Of a stretch of 64,000 nt of DNA, positions 43,125-56,290 are shown in pieces. This DNA is from Polytrichum commune. Lineage: Eukaryota > Streptophyta > Polytrichopsida > Polytrichales > Polytrichaceae. Both the position numbers and the translations under genes were made by a program. The notes under the pieces were generated by a model, which had not been told where the DNA came from, searched no databases, and saw only the letters and a list, made by a program, of their open reading frames with translations. The DNA lies in NCBI GenBank assembly GCA_950295325.1, contig OX485804.1, positions 21,454,001-21,518,000 on the forward strand. The letters run 5' to 3'. The stretch's first letter is position 1; every line of letters begins with the position of its first letter.

Positions 43125-44247
43125 CTTGGACCCGGGTCCTCCCAGCTCGTTGCACCCAAATCCCATACATGAATTAATCTCCCGAGCCAACCCAATCCCA
43201 TACACTTATGCAATCATACGCCCATGTGTCCATATGCTCTTCATGGGCCTCATGCCCGTGCATACTTGCAATATGCATGTACGCCCAAGTTGATGTTCAT
43301 AAGCCCCCCCCCCCCCCCCCCCCCGGTGACCCCCCCACCATGGTCCACTGCCGATGCCATGTCCACCACCTCCCATGGATCTTCCCATTGTACCCAACCC
43401 TTTACCCATACCATCCCAACTTGTTGCACCCATACATATTTATTGATTGTTAAAACAATCTTGGTAAAAACATGTCTCCAACTTTTAATTTTCCTTTTTT
43501 TCCTCACCTAACCCAAGCCCTCTTTATGTAACCCACTTTGTAGTAAACTACACTTGTTTTAGTGTTAACCCTTAAGCATCCAAGACCCCCCATGTTGGGC
43601 CTCTCCATGTACAAAAACACACCATTTTTAACTACATGTTTTCATTTCTAGTGCAATAAGGTTATAAATATGAAATTTTAATATGAAAGGCTAGAAATTC
43701 CAAAATATACATAATGAAAGAAAAAAACCATGTTAATATATTAATTTGGTGGCATTCTAGAGGTGGTAAAAAATGATGACCAAAAGGGACAATCATATCA
43801 ACATTCAAAATGAATGGAACAATAATCCTTGAAGGAAGGTGGTTCCAAACTTCTAATAACTTAAAATTTGTGGGACAACCATGAAAACTTGCACATTAAA
43901 CCATGGTTGGGCTAGGGTGCATAGGTGAAATAAGATAATCCCTATGCAAGCTAGGGTCAAACCTAGGTGACGTATGCAAATCCCTATGTAGCCTTTGCTA
44001 CAACCCAAGCACCCTTAAGCTATGGAGGCCGCACAAGGAAACTTGTGAAGCATGGCATATTTGGAATTCCCTACACGGCACGGGGGCACCTAGTTGGGTA
44101 TGGGTGTTGATGGGTAAGTGGACTACCTTAAAAGTGAGAATGGGTTGGCCATGAGGGACCATGATGGTGAAGGTTATGGGATGAGTATTGGTATCATGGT
44201 AATGATGGGGGTCATACTTTTTATTCTATTTTTGGGGTGATAAGGGG
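43125..44247. other. Gene-free stretch with a 21-base C run
   Basis: A 21 C homopolymer at 43304-43324 is followed by GGTGACCCCCCC. It gives proline-rich artefact frames. No gene is supported. Confidence 0.5.
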
Positions 44248-44396
44248 CATAACATTATTCAGATCCATAACAATGTTTTTGTGGGACTGATAGTATTCCT
44301 GTTTATTTTTCACATTCAAACTGAACACATATGGGAATATCCGGTGAAATTTTGTTTGTCCCACGGAACATTGTTATGGGTTTGAATAATGTTACA
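44248..44396. repeat. MITE family A, copy 2
   Basis: Terminal inverted repeats of about 45 bp: CATAACATTATTCAGATCCA, then TAACAATGTT..GTGGGAC, pair with the right end (GTCCCAC..AACATTGTTATGGGT, then TTGAATAATGTTA). The 149 bp unit is the complete version of the copy at 229-366. GGGG borders both sides and may be a short target duplication. Confidence 0.85.
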
Positions 44397-46929
44397 GGGG
44401 GTTCATGGGGCTGCATAAATCAATTGAAACTAGATATTTGTTTATTTATTTATTTATTTTAGAACAAGGTTAATAAAATGTTCATGAACATGTAGGCAAT
44501 GCAAACTTATAAGGTCTCACTTTCAACTTGGTGGCAGAAGTGTAAGACATATTGAGGGGATAATTTAAAGACCTGAAATGAGTTGTTACATGTTGTAAAT
44601 GTGATTTTGGGATGGATATGTTATTTCAAAAAGAGCATTGTTTCCCAATGGGTCAAAATTATAAATTTATGGGTTTTATGTTGCAATCTTTTGTCATTTG
44701 ATTGTCAAGTCTACATCTCTATTAATATGTTGTTTTAGGTGAACGCTTTTGCATTGCTACTTTTTCAATGTTGTTTGTTTGGTTCTTGAGTGGCTTATAC
44801 AATTTCACAATTGAAATCATACTCGTTTTTCTTATAATTTATAACTAATGTAGCATGTTTGAAAAACAAAGAGGGGATGAGTGCCATAAATTTAGAAATG
44901 ATCAAAGCACACCAAATTGTAGCACGTTTGAAAAACAAAGAGGGGACGAGTGCCATAAATTTAGAAATGATCAAAGCACACCAAATTGTGGGACAACTTA
45001 ATACATATAAGGGTCTCAAAATTTCTTAGAAAAACAGCATAGTAATGCCTGTTAAAATACCCTATTGTCATGCATGTATACAAAAGATACAAGAAGGTAC
45101 TCCCATATTATCACCCTAGTTGCAAAACACCTGGTGGGTGGATGGGAGAGACTATTGAGCAAATCCAAAACCCTAATTTTGTCTCAATGGTTCTAGATTT
45201 TGTCAAATGGCAAGAAAGAGCAACACAAAAACCCAAAGTGGTAGTAATTATTTGATGAAAGTGTTGCATTGTTTGTCTAGCGTCAAGGCACTTTTTATTC
45301 AAGGGGTCAATCTCATCTATGCCCATGTACACACAACATCATCGTGTTAGTGAATATACAACACGAATCTACAAAAAGACTAAACCTTGTCCTATATCAC
45401 ATGTATGGGCCATGCATTCATAACTTCAGTTTCTTTAATATTAGCAATTGGTTTTTGGAGTCAACCTTTCAAAATTGGGATTGAGTTGGTTTTGGTTAAA
45501 TGTCATGTTGGTAAGGGTGATACTTTGTAATGTGATACTTAGTAAAGATGAGATATAACATGTGTTACATATGTCATATTTCATATATACTCTACTGCCA
45601 ACATTATGATTCACACTGGTAGACATTGATATGAATGGTCAAACAATTACCTTGCAAGATTTGTTGATTTCATTTTTTGTCACGTTTGTAATTTTTTATG
45701 GCTAGTTTCCTAGCCAAGTTAAGGATATTTTTTTCTCACTAATAAATTAATTTATGGTTAGCTCTTCACCTCTCTCGCAAACATTCATAAATTATTTTTT
45801 GTAATTTTAAACCTATGTCTTGCATAGACAATGTTCTGTCTTACATTTTTGGATTTCGCTTTTGGAATTATAATACAAAATTGAGCTCCCCTAGCAATGT
45901 ACATGCACACTTAAATCTGAGCTTCGAAAAACATGTTGAGGACATTGTCTTGCGAGTTCCACATGGACTAAACCGATATCCATTGGGGACGGTGGAGTTG
46001 AACTCTATAATAAGATCTACTATTTTTCATCATTTCTATGAATGGATTACCAACAAAGTCTTGTAGATTTCATGAAAGTGATAATTTTTGGCAATAATGA
46101 AAAATATGTAAAATGGATGTGGGAAGAATATTGAAAATATTACCAAAAAATTATGGCATTTATATAAAGAATGATTGCGGATTTAAAACAAATGCATTGA
46201 GGGAGTTCGAATTGATTGGTAAAAGTTAATGCAAGAGTTGTATGTGGTGAGGGTGGTGGTTTTGTATTGGTTTTGGTGGAATTGGTGTAGTAGTAGAAGA
46301 TTGTGGTCTAGGGTAATGTTATCTATATGAAAGAAGATGGATTCTTCGACTCATTTAGTAGTGGTGGTTGTGGGTATGGTTCATTGGCAAAGATAGTGTC
46401 ATTTAATGGTTTGTGCACCCTAGTCAACTTTTTACGTATTTTGTAGAGGATTGCTTTTGGTCATGGGAGATTGTTGTGTAGCCCATGGGGTTTCGCTAGG
46501 TGATTTCTATTTGTGTGTGCTTTATGGGAAGTTATTGATTGTTAGTGGCTACATGAATTTCATATTCTTTATGGGGTAGGCGAAGCGCAATTTTTTCTTT
46601 GAGCATGAACAAGGTTCTAATGATGGGCGACTTGGAGTAGGGCCCTTGGTATATCAAATGTGGTAGGTGATGGGATCCTTGGTATTTTCTTGTGATGTGT
46701 TTGGCTAGTCCTTAATATAGAATGCCAAAATGGCCTTGGTCATTAAGCACAAATAATAATTGTTTGCTAATGCAATTGACATAATTTGGTAGGAGAGTGG
46801 TGATCTTAATTTTGGAGGTCTTTGTGGGAGAGGTGGGTTGGGATATGTGTTATGTTTTTAAGGAGGTTAAAAATATTATTTTTTGTTAGATGAGGACTTT
46901 GTCTAATTGCTTGATGCCACTTTTGGAGG
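44397..46929. other. Gene-free stretch with a 69 bp tandem duplication
   Basis: 44851-44988 is a 69 bp unit repeated twice with two differences (starts TAGCATGTTTGAAAAAC and TAGCACGTTTGAAAAAC). The rest is AT-rich without supported genes. 46200-46929 is GT-rich and could be the decayed 3' part of the LINE that follows on the minus strand. Confidence 0.55.
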
Positions 46930-48085
46930 AGGGGGCCTCATTGTAGGTGCACACTAATCCTGACTTTGTAATTGTATTGAGTATATGTGTTTCTTGTTTT
47001 ATAATTGTGGGAGATAGCATTAGTCGTTTGCTTTGTTTTTTGGCTTTTTCTATGATGATGTCCTTTTGGGTTTTCCATCTGAGTGATGGGACTAGGCGAA
47101 TGCCAAGGTATGTGTATGGTTTGTTTTGGGATAATATGAGGAATGATTTGTTTTGGAAGCAGATGTGTTGTGCTTGTAAGTATTCCTTAAATGTGGTGGG
47201 CTTTAGGTTGGATTATTTGGGCAACATGGAATGTCACATTTGGCCAGGTTGAGGTCTAGGTATGCCCATTTTGAGAAGTTTTTAGTTTGTTCATTTGAGG
47301 TTGTATGTGTGAGATGCTGCCTATGATGATGGCTAGGTTGTCTATGTAGGTAATGGGTTGCACGTGGCTTTGAAAGTGTTAAAGTGCTAGCCGATATTGT
47401 CTTTTCTAGCCATTGTCGAAGTGGGTATAGGAATAGATAGGGGCTTAGTGTTTCTCCTTGTATTGTGCCTCAATTGGATTGATTGGGTTGCACCAAAGTG
47501 GTTCCCATGGAAGGAGGAGGTGAAGATTGTATAGGTGTTGCCAATGAGTTCTACGGCATATGTTGGGTAACCTAGATCTTCCATTGTTCCAAAGGTGTTC
47601 TTGAAGTCTATGTATGTAAGGAAGATGTCTTTGTTGGTGAGACGGGCATCTTCAAGGGTAGCGATTAACATTTGTGTTTATCATGTAGTGTTTCATTGTG
47701 GTCTAAATCCTTCTTGATTGAAGTGTAGAATTATATGTTTCATGCCAAAACTTGCCAAAACTTGTGAGGAGTGTGATTAGTGTGATAGTGCATGGTTTGT
47801 AGATGGCGTTCAATGGGTCTATGGTTGGTGATTAGAAGGGGCTCACCTTTTTTGGGTGTAGCATGATGGTTAAACTATCTTTCCAGTAGTGGGGGATGTT
47901 TCTTTCCGCAGTCACAACCTCGGGGCAGTTAGGAACCTGACATGGTTGGACAAATATTCACTAAGCGCATGAGGGTTATGATAGTTGGTTTAAGGGCGGG
48001 ATGGGACCTACCTTCTCTTGGCAATGCATTGAATATTTGGATTGCTTTGTGACAAACCTCATTGCCTTTATGATGATAGAGAATT
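46930..48085 (-). pseudogene. LINE (non-LTR) reverse-transcriptase fragment, broken
   Basis: Minus-strand pieces occur in the right order for a plant LINE RT. A PHYWKDSLTIMLHPKK block lies near 47850-47900, then a QEGFRP block near 47715. Next are the LEDARLTNKDIFLTYIDF block and DLGYPTYAVELIGNTYT at 47387-47671, where the catalytic FADD-type segment is degraded. A KWAYLDLNLAKCDI block lies near 47240-47280, and YTYLGIRLVPSLRWKTQKD near 47060-47120. Several stops and at least two frameshifts interrupt it. No endonuclease domain, poly-A or target duplication was found. It is inactive. Confidence 0.85.
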
Positions 48086-48649
48086 TCGGAGCTATGAAGA
48101 GGAAGAGGCCATCTATAGTTATATACAAGATGTAAGTTTTTAGTGTAATAGGAGACTCAGGTGGGGTTTTAAGAGATAGTGCACCTCAACCCAAATTAAT
48201 TGGGCAAAAAATACCTATTTAGCACCAAACCAACATTGGATGCCATGAACATAATGTGCTGAAAAAGAGGGTCACGTGGAGCTCACTTGCACTTACACAT
48301 TTGATGTCCAACTCCAAAGTTTTACTGTTTGGGCGGTTGAGGGAATAGGGTTTTGTCCGATCTAAAAATCTTAGTCCTCGGTTTTGTCAATTTGGATCAT
48401 GAAAAGTGGTGTGGCCACATCTAACAGTTGGCGGAGTCACTTCATGTCTTCATCTAGGGGGCCCACTCAACATGGACATTCTTTTATGTCTCAAGAATAG
48501 ATAGGTGAAAGTCATGTAAGTTACTTGATACTTTCAATTGAATTTGAAGGATAGGTGTGATATGAAGTCCATTTAAAGCCCCTAGAAGGTCACCAAGACT
48601 TGAATAAGGAAGAGAAGTTGTTTTTAAAATGTAGGTGTCATCTATTTGC
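48086..48649. other. Gene-free stretch
   Basis: No ORF or repeat I can support. Confidence 0.4.
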
Positions 48650-49150
48650 AAGTATCAATCATCTTTAGTAGTGTGGGCAACACCCTAAAGCAAAGTTAAC
48701 ACCCTTAAAAAATGGCATTCAACTTTGATGTGAGAGATACTCATCATGTTGCAATCGATGAACTTGGGCCAACTCTAGAATAGGCATATAAGCTTCAAAT
48801 TTGAAAATTCAAGTTCCCACATATGCTTATTATAAATAAATAAGATATTTTCTATTTTTATTTAACTCCTTCATTCATACTATCCTGCAAAATCTAGAAA
48901 AAGTTAAGAATTTCACTAGCTATCTCAACTTGAGAACTTAAACTCTTCGATTGTTGGATCTTCTCAAATTTTGGTGCAAAGAAGATATTATTTTTCTTTG
49001 CATATTCTCATAATGAAGTTGATTTCCACATACAAGTCTTCGATCATAAAATATGTTTGTGATAATGGGCTAAGTTGTCCTCAACATCAAGGGTGGTATG
49101 GCATTTCTAACTATGTTGGAATGCACCCTCTAGCAATATTCATAACTTCA
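48650..49150 (+). repeat. Dispersed repeat D, copy 2
   Basis: Begins ATCAATCATCTTTAGTAGTG and GGGCAACACC, then GAGATACTCATCAT, AACTCTAGAATAGGCATATA, a TTCTCAAATTTTGGTG block and CAACATCAAGGGTGGTATGG. It ends at the ATGCACCCTCTAGCAA block. Same orientation as the other three copies. Confidence 0.75.
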
Positions 49151-52100
49151 AAACAATGGCACATAGGCTTTATTTTATTGCATGTGGTTTACAAAGGTGG
49201 TCCAACCTTCAAATAAACGACTTTGGACATTAGGGTATTCTAAAAGTATCTCAATACGCATGTTTTGGTGGAGAATTCCTAATACTTTCGACATTTCATA
49301 ATATTTAAGGAGTGTTTGAGTGGTGTTGGAACCCCTGGTGAAATAAAAGGAAGGCAGTTGACATTGGCCAAAAGACATCTCTATGTTAATGAACTCCTTG
49401 CCAAACTTTTAAGAACACCATTTTAGATGCCTTCAAAAAATTTCCATAATTTATTATTATTAATTTTTTTAATATAACTGTCTTTTGGCCAAAATCATAT
49501 GCTTCACCTTCATTTCACCCAAAGTTAGGGGTTCGGACACCACTTAAACCCCTTCTTCAAAATCACAAAATGTCAAAAGTGGAAAGAAACTCCGTACCAA
49601 AATGTCAGTTTTGAGATACCTTAAGGATAACACGCACTGTAACTGTGCCCATGAAATCATGACAAAGACAAATAAATGCTTGAAAGTTGAAAGGAATTAT
49701 TTGAGAACTATGTTAATGTCATAGTTGTTGCATTTAGCAAGGAATACCCAATATGATTACCTACCCTTAAAGGTCCAAGAGTCCATTACTGTCTCAAGAC
49801 GTCTCGTGGAGGTGTTTAAGGCTAAGTTTCTAAGCACTATTTTGAAATGAAATACGAAAATAATTAGTGACTGTAATCTTCCAAAGGGAAACACCACACA
49901 CTGCAGATGCATAAATCACACAACCAACTCCTCAAATTTAGATTTGCCTAATATATGGGCAACCATAGGAAAAACTTCTTTTGGCCAAACACCTACCCCA
50001 ACTCCAATTACACCCTATGCCAAAATAATAAGAGAGATACTTGGCTACAAAAGAAAAAATGGCCTACTACTACTACCCACACCGAACCTAACCATACAAA
50101 ACATTGAATGCACCTTCACAAATGATAGATAAAAAGAACAAATACAGTTCATTGATAGATGCAACAAGGGCATAAGGTTGGAAAGTCAAAGCCTCAAAAT
50201 TATTACCACAAGGGTAAGAGGAGTGATACACACAAGTATAGAACTAACTGCAAATCCCCAAATCACAATTCATATAGAAAAAAAACCATGAAAAAATCAC
50301 CAAATAGCCATCAAAAACCTAACATACCTTGTGCTCAATAAAAGAAAACTCGACAACAAACAAGAACCTATACTCCCCCCCAATACAAGAAAATGTTACC
50401 TAGTAACAACATAAACCTACAAACAAGAGCCCAACTAGGCATTAAACCCCAACATGCACCATGGGGACTCTTGAGTAGGGTAGGGCCAACAGGCTCAAAT
50501 TCACATCAAGCTTCCCAACATTTTATTTATTTTATAATTATTGTTTTTCCCCTATTCTTGCCATTGTGTTAACTTATATGAGGTAAAGTAGAAAGTCCTA
50601 TATCACACACCCCACCCAAAACCAACACCTATGCATGCCTCTTGATGCCATACGCAGAGCACACCTTAAACCATTGGAATGCTTTTGGGTGCAAAGCGGG
50701 GATGGATTTGGGTGGAAAGTGTGGCAATTCCGGGAGATTGTGGGGTTGTTTGTGGGCAGAATTGGGGTCGAATTTGGGAAAGTGTTGGAATGTAGCTTGG
50801 GGTGTGTTATTAATATGTAATTATTCATATTAAGAAATTATAAGCAAGCTCACATTTTTATTTATTGGATAGAATTGTGTTGGTTTTAGTGTAGGGGTGT
50901 TTTGGAAAAAAAACCAGGGTTGGTTTTGGTTGAAGAATAGGAGCTGTTTAGGGCCATTGTTGGGATGGTTTTAAGAGCTGTTTGCAATGGAAAAAATATA
51001 AGTTTAGTGAGAAATTAAAAAATCTAGTGGTAAGTGACTTCAACCATTATTTATATGATATGCAATTTATTTATTATTTATTTATATGTTTCATCTACTA
51101 TGCCTATGCCAATTTGCTAACCAACCTTGCATACCATTGATCCAAATAGTTTCCAAAAATAAAGTAAATCACTTAAAGTGTAGGTTTAGGTAACATCTAC
51201 CTTATAGCTTGAATAAAAATATATACGAAGTCCATCCAAATAACAAAGAAGTCTTTAACAACTTTAGAAGTGGTAATTATATTTCATCTGTTATACACAT
51301 GAAGTAGTTATCCATTCCCTCTTACACAATTCCAATATAACTAAATCCTTTTATTAACAAATTTTCCCTTCTTTTTCCTTATAAAGATTGTCTTTTTCTT
51401 TTTCTTTTTCTTTTATTTTTAAGTTTAGTTTACTTTTATTTTTAATCTTAAGTTCATTTTACTTTTATTTTTATCTTTTGTCCACTACAGTTCTTCTATA
51501 AAAAGGGATTTTAGAGGACCCTATGAATGCACACAACCTTTTGTTGAGGAATACCATGACCAACATCACTAAGGTAGCCATGTCTTATTCGAAAACCAAT
51601 CTTGTTCATGGACCTACTTTTGAGTGCAAAATGATTCGATATTATCCTAATATGAGTACTTCTGAAATGATTTTAAGGATTAATAAGATAGCTTGGTTGA
51701 GGTAGCCAAAACCCAATGCTCAACACCCACTCAATACTAACAATTTTAGGCACATCTATATAACCATCTAGGAATTTGCATATATGCTCTTTACAATTGG
51801 TCACAAAGTTGAGGTTTAATCATCTTAATCTCATTTCTATGACATTGGATTAGTCTTGCAAACTTTGCTGATCAACTCTGTTTAAATCTTGGATTTTGTG
51901 CAGATCATAAGAGGCCAAACTTCTTGGAAGAGAGCGTATCAAGCTTTCGAACTTAATTGCGACCAACGTAGTGGTACTTACCATCACACACCCCACAATA
52001 GTCCATCTGATTGTTGCAAATTTTCATCTTAATTGTATTGTCCTTGATTACATTTCCTCTAGTACATTCCACTCGATTAAATGTAGTCAATGCTCATCAC

Positions 52101-52189
52101 AATTGATTAACAAACTAACTAACTAACAAGTAAGTTCATGAGCATCTAAACGCATGTCCAACACTATCAATAGACCAGTGTATGGGGAG
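49151..52189. other. Gene-free stretch
   Basis: About 3 kb without a supported gene. 50600-50820 has overlapping 60-76 codon frames on both strands (GC-richer, GTGG-rich) but none resembles a known protein. TTTTTCTTTTTC-type pyrimidine runs lie at 51385-51480. Confidence 0.45.
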
Positions 52190-52385
52190 AATTTTGCACA
52201 CAATTGGTCAAGATCCAAGTGTCCAAGTCCAACCAGTTACATGTTGATTTATCTTTCAGTCTTCCTTTATTATTATTATCATTTTAAGATATATTATGCT
52301 ATGGACTCCTCTAAAATGATCGGCAATTGGCCTCAAGTCTTGAGCTTGAAGCGGTCATTTCTCGAACTCAATCGAGCCATCTGTA
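52190..52385. repeat. Diverged dispersed repeat, partner of 32485-32650
   Basis: Shares CCAAGTCCAA, ATATCTTTCAGT/TTATCTTTCAGT, CTCCTCTAAAATGAT and the following GGCAAT..CTTGAGCTTGAAGCGGT-like block, in order, with the earlier region. The type is unknown. Confidence 0.55.
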
Positions 52386-52788
52386 AGTACCGGTCGGATC
52401 TCCCTGCTCATAGCAAGAGACAGCTCTTACTTGGTCCACAATCAAGTACTTTTCACTTGGAACCTGTGTTCTAAAGCTACAAGTTCCTTAGCATCTTAAG
52501 CTCCAAAGCGGAGTAAATCATAAAGAAAGGAAGAATAGAATTACAGTCTAGTAACGGGTAAATTCCACCCATGAAAGTTACGAGTCTTGGGAATGTTTCA
52601 CCTGCACCTCAAATTAGATCTTCGATTTGTAGCTTGAAAAGTGCAAGCATGAGCACAAACACAGCGACGCCGACAATGGCTGTGACATGTCTGTCAACAT
52701 GATCTAAAGGATCTTCCAACAACCAAGTTTCTTCTGTCTCAACTCGCGAAGCTCTCTAATCTCCATATCCACCCCCCAAACCCAAGTT

Positions 52789-52917
52789 TCCTCTCTCTCT
52801 CTCGCTCCATAGCCAGCCTGCTCTCTTGCACACAACCTGCTTAAAGGTTAGTTGAGATTGCAGGAGGCTCTTCTGAAGTCTTTATGAATCTCCACCCCAA
52901 TTACCCCCACACAAGCA
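52789..52917 (+). promoter_or_regulatory. CT-rich leader of the small gene
   Basis: A CTCTCTCTCTCTCGCTCC tract at 52793-52810 precedes the ATG by about 110 bp, like the CT-rich leaders of plant genes. No TATA box is evident. Confidence 0.35.
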
Positions 52918-53632
52918 ATGGTGTTTAACACACGTTGTTGTGGTGTTTGCATGAGCAGGAAGGTGCAGGACCCTAGGCGTTGCACCAACATATACCATTT
53001 TCCACCTCCAGGATTTAAAACTCTTCATTTCCCACCTCATTGGGGCAATTGGCAACCCCCTGTGAAGGCTCAGGCACCCACTTTTGGACCATTCGATCTG
53101 AAGGTATTATTATTATTATTATTATCCATAGTTGTATTTGTTGTAGGGGCCAATATTGGTGTGATAACTAATCTGTTGCAAATTGAGAGATTGGAAATGT
53201 TGTTGTTCAAGTTGTATATGATGAGTAATTTGTAAGAGCTCTGAGTCTAGGCAGGTGTTTGCTGAGAACAACAATACTTTTCTTTGCCAATTGTTTTAAC
53301 ATGTGAGTACTAATGATGAAACCACACAGACAGAGGAGATGGCTGAGATGAATGCTCTCGTCAAGGAGATTAACGAATTATTGCCTAAAACCAAGGAAGA
53401 TGTTGTGCATGAGGAGTTAATGGAGATGCTAATGGGCAATCCGGAGTTGGAGGCTTGTTTTGCGAACTGGAAGCTTCACACCAACCAAGATGCAGCTCTT
53501 CCGGACATGGCTGGGCATACTGTGCCTGAAACTTCCACACCCGCCCTCTTCGGTAAATGGAGTGCATTTTTCCCATGTGATTGGAAGTTGGAGCCTCGTT
53601 TGTTGCGCGGAAAACCCTCCTCTCTAGAATAA
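52918..53632 (+). CDS. Hypothetical small protein, two exons
   Basis: Exon 1 is 52918-53103 (62 codons). A strong donor (CTGAAG followed by GTATTA) leads into an intron with an (ATT)n run. The ACACAG acceptor at 53329 opens exon 2, 53330-53632, in the same phase, giving about 162 residues. Exon 1 starts with a Cys/Arg-rich segment (CCGVCMSRKV) and a Pro/His/aromatic stretch. Exon 2 begins acidic and helical (EEMAEMNALVKEINELLP). I recognise no domain. Support comes from the CT-rich leader, the matching splice phases and the higher GC content than the neighbours. It could instead be a fragment of a larger dead gene or a chance frame. Confidence 0.4.
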
Positions 53633-53835
53633 AATGGTACCAAACAATTCTCTAGACTCTCTCTTTCCTGGATTGAAAGCATTTTATTCCAGCCTTTATT
53701 GGCTCAGTAAAATTCTGCTTTCAACATCAAACATTTTGTACAACTAGGATGGGCATTGAAGTTAGATAGTTTCACTGCACCTCCATTTCCAAAGGTGACG
53801 CCCACACAAATCACGGAGTTGGTTGACCTTTGTTG

Positions 53836-54745
53836 GTAGAGACTACAGGATTAGTGCAGGATTGTATTGTAACAATGGCACAGATTGGACATGCATTTTT
53901 TGTAGACCTCATTCCACATTGTTAACAAGACTCATACTTTTCAACTCCATGGCCCATAATTCAAGATTCTCTTAGACTTCCTTACTGATTAGAGCTGGTT
54001 TCATTACATCGTGGTGCATTAATAGAGTCTTGGATGTTTAAGCACCATGTCTTCATTTGGTTTTAAGTCAGAACCTAAGGCCCAACTTCAAGGTGATTGA
54101 TGCCTTTCAGTTTTATACCTATATTGGGATCATATTAGAAGTGTGTGGAAACTTGAAAAGGTTAAGATGTTTAGGCCATGTTCAACCCATGTCAAATGCC
54201 TGTATGTTTCACTTAAGTGTGTTTTGCAAAGCTTACTTGTACACCCCAACATCAACCTCTGTTTTTGCTTTACAAGTTATAATTGCAAATATTAGGTTTA
54301 CCTTAGTAGAGACTACAGGATTAGTGCAGGTTTGTAATGTAACAATGATCCAGATAACACATGCTTTATTGTAGACCTCAATCCACATTGTAAACAAGAC
54401 TCATACCTTTCAACTCTAGCACGGAATCCAATTCTAATTGTCATAGACCTCCCAACTGATCCCAGAGCTGGTTTCAATGTTTAGTGGTGCATTACAAGAG
54501 TCTTGGATGTAAAGCATCATCTCTTCCTTTGCTTTACATGGTGAGCACCTTGGGCCCATTTTCAAGGTGATTGATGTTTTTCAGTTAAATACCTATATTA
54601 GGATGTTAGAAGGGTGTGGAACTTGAAAAGGTTAAGACCTTAAGGCCTGTGTGTTTTACTTCTGCACATTTTGCAAAGCTTACCTGTACACCCCAACATC
54701 AAGCTCTGTGTCTTCTTCACAAGTTATTGCAAAGATTAGGAACTG
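53836..54745. repeat. Imperfect 470 bp tandem duplication
   Basis: Units start at 53836 and 54306, both with GTAGAGACTACAGGATTAGT. They stay alignable through GACTCATAC(T/C)TTTCAACTC, TCAAGGTGATTGATG, GGAACTTGAAAAGGTTAAGA and TACACCCCAACATCAA. Non-coding. Confidence 0.85.
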
Positions 54746-55842
54746 TTTTTTCCCCAATACGTGCATTTGTGGATCTTCTACAAGCCCACATGTAGAATCT
54801 TTCTAGGAAATCAAGGTTAGGGTTTTGTTTTGTTTGGGTTTCATGCCAATGTGTTTGTGGTTGGGCTCTGCCTCCTTTGTGCATAGAGGAAGCAGAGAAG
54901 TTCATAACTTCATTGGAACTCTGGCTTCCATATACATCACACACCTTCAGCCCGAAATGTAGGGATTAATGAACTTGAGAATTGCTAAACATCTGGATGT
55001 GTTTCAAGATCTTAACTTGAAGTTGTAGATAGTCCACTGTCTTGGACAGAGCTCAACATTGTGTACATGCTTCACAAGCATTCGCAAGCACCTCAAGGCC
55101 CATTCAGTTTGTTATGAACTCTGGAATCCTGAATTTTTTGGGGAATATGAGAAACTGGCAAAGGTGCAAATCTAAGGAACTACTTTAAGGACCTGGTCAC
55201 AAGCTTGTGCTTTACAAAGCTTAACCCTTTACTGCCCCCGAACCCCTTGGGTTATCCCTCTTAGGCGACAGGTACTCCAGACTGGAGACTATGTCTTCAT
55301 TTAGGCGTCCCACTTGGCACGGAGATTACTTGAGGTGGCAACTCTACTCTTTTGAACATTTATTTCTAATCATTTTCAACACTTTAAATGAATAGATGAT
55401 CTGCTATTCTGCAAAGAGAGGCAACATGCTTGGAAAGAGGTCATAATTTAAGAGAAATCCATTGATACAAATTATGTCTAAATTAGAAAAGGATTGTGTT
55501 TCCAAATGTCATTTTAGAACTGATTAGAAGCAATTATTCTAAAATATGGGATCACCATCCATACCCCCTAGGTATTAAACCTTACTTATAGGTAGTCTTG
55601 AAAATGTTCATAATGTGAATGCTACTCCACAATAGTGTTGATAAAAAATGGTTTAGCAACTCCATACCAAGTTCTAAAGACAGTGGCCCTTACAAGTGCT
55701 ATGGATAATTGCCATCCTTGGGAGATTCTTATATATTTTAAAGAAATTATAGCCCCTGTCCCATTTGATTCATTTTAATTTGAGTGCAATGTTTGAACAA
55801 GGAAGAAATTTTTCTTGTCCACAGATGTTGTGTGTTGTAATT
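54746..55842. other. Gene-free stretch
   Basis: No supported gene or repeat. Confidence 0.4.
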
Positions 55843-56290
55843 ATCAATCATCTTCAGTAGACTTGTGAGCAACACCCTGAACCAACACATGCTTCAAACA
55901 TGACTTTCAAGCTCAATGTGAGAGATACTCATCATCTAGTGAACTATGACCACCTCTAGAATAAGCATATGAAATCCAAATACAACTTCTAAGCATATAC
56001 AATTGTTTCCATCTATTATTAAGGTCCCTATCCATCCCGCCATCCAAATTAAAAACATATTTTCTTACTAATTGCCCCACAATTTTTTGACAATGTGACA
56101 ATTGTGTCTTCTAAAATTTTGTATAGAAGAAATATCTATCCACCAAGGGTCCATGTCTTCGCAATGGAGTTGGTTTCCACGTCCAAATGGTTGATCATCA
56201 TATATGTTGTTGCTAGTGGGTTGAATTGCCCTTGACATCAAGGGTGGTATGAAAGGAATGCAACTGAAGGCAATCAAGGGTTATAACCCC
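55843..56290 (+). repeat. Dispersed repeat D, copy 3
   Basis: Contains ATCAATCATCTTCAGTAG, GAGAGATACTCATCAT, GACCACCTCTAGAATAAGCA, GGAGTTGGTTTCCACGT and ACATCAAGGGTGGTATGAAA. It ends in GGCAATCAAGGGTTATAA, the same end as copy 1. Confidence 0.75.

Noticed and set aside
43208-43511. Proline-rich and glycine-rich frames
   Set aside because: Created by a 21-base C run; no conserved sequence on either side.
46947-47252. 101-codon plus-strand frame
   Set aside because: It is the antisense shadow of the LINE reverse-transcriptase remnant (YLGI..LRW block on the minus strand).
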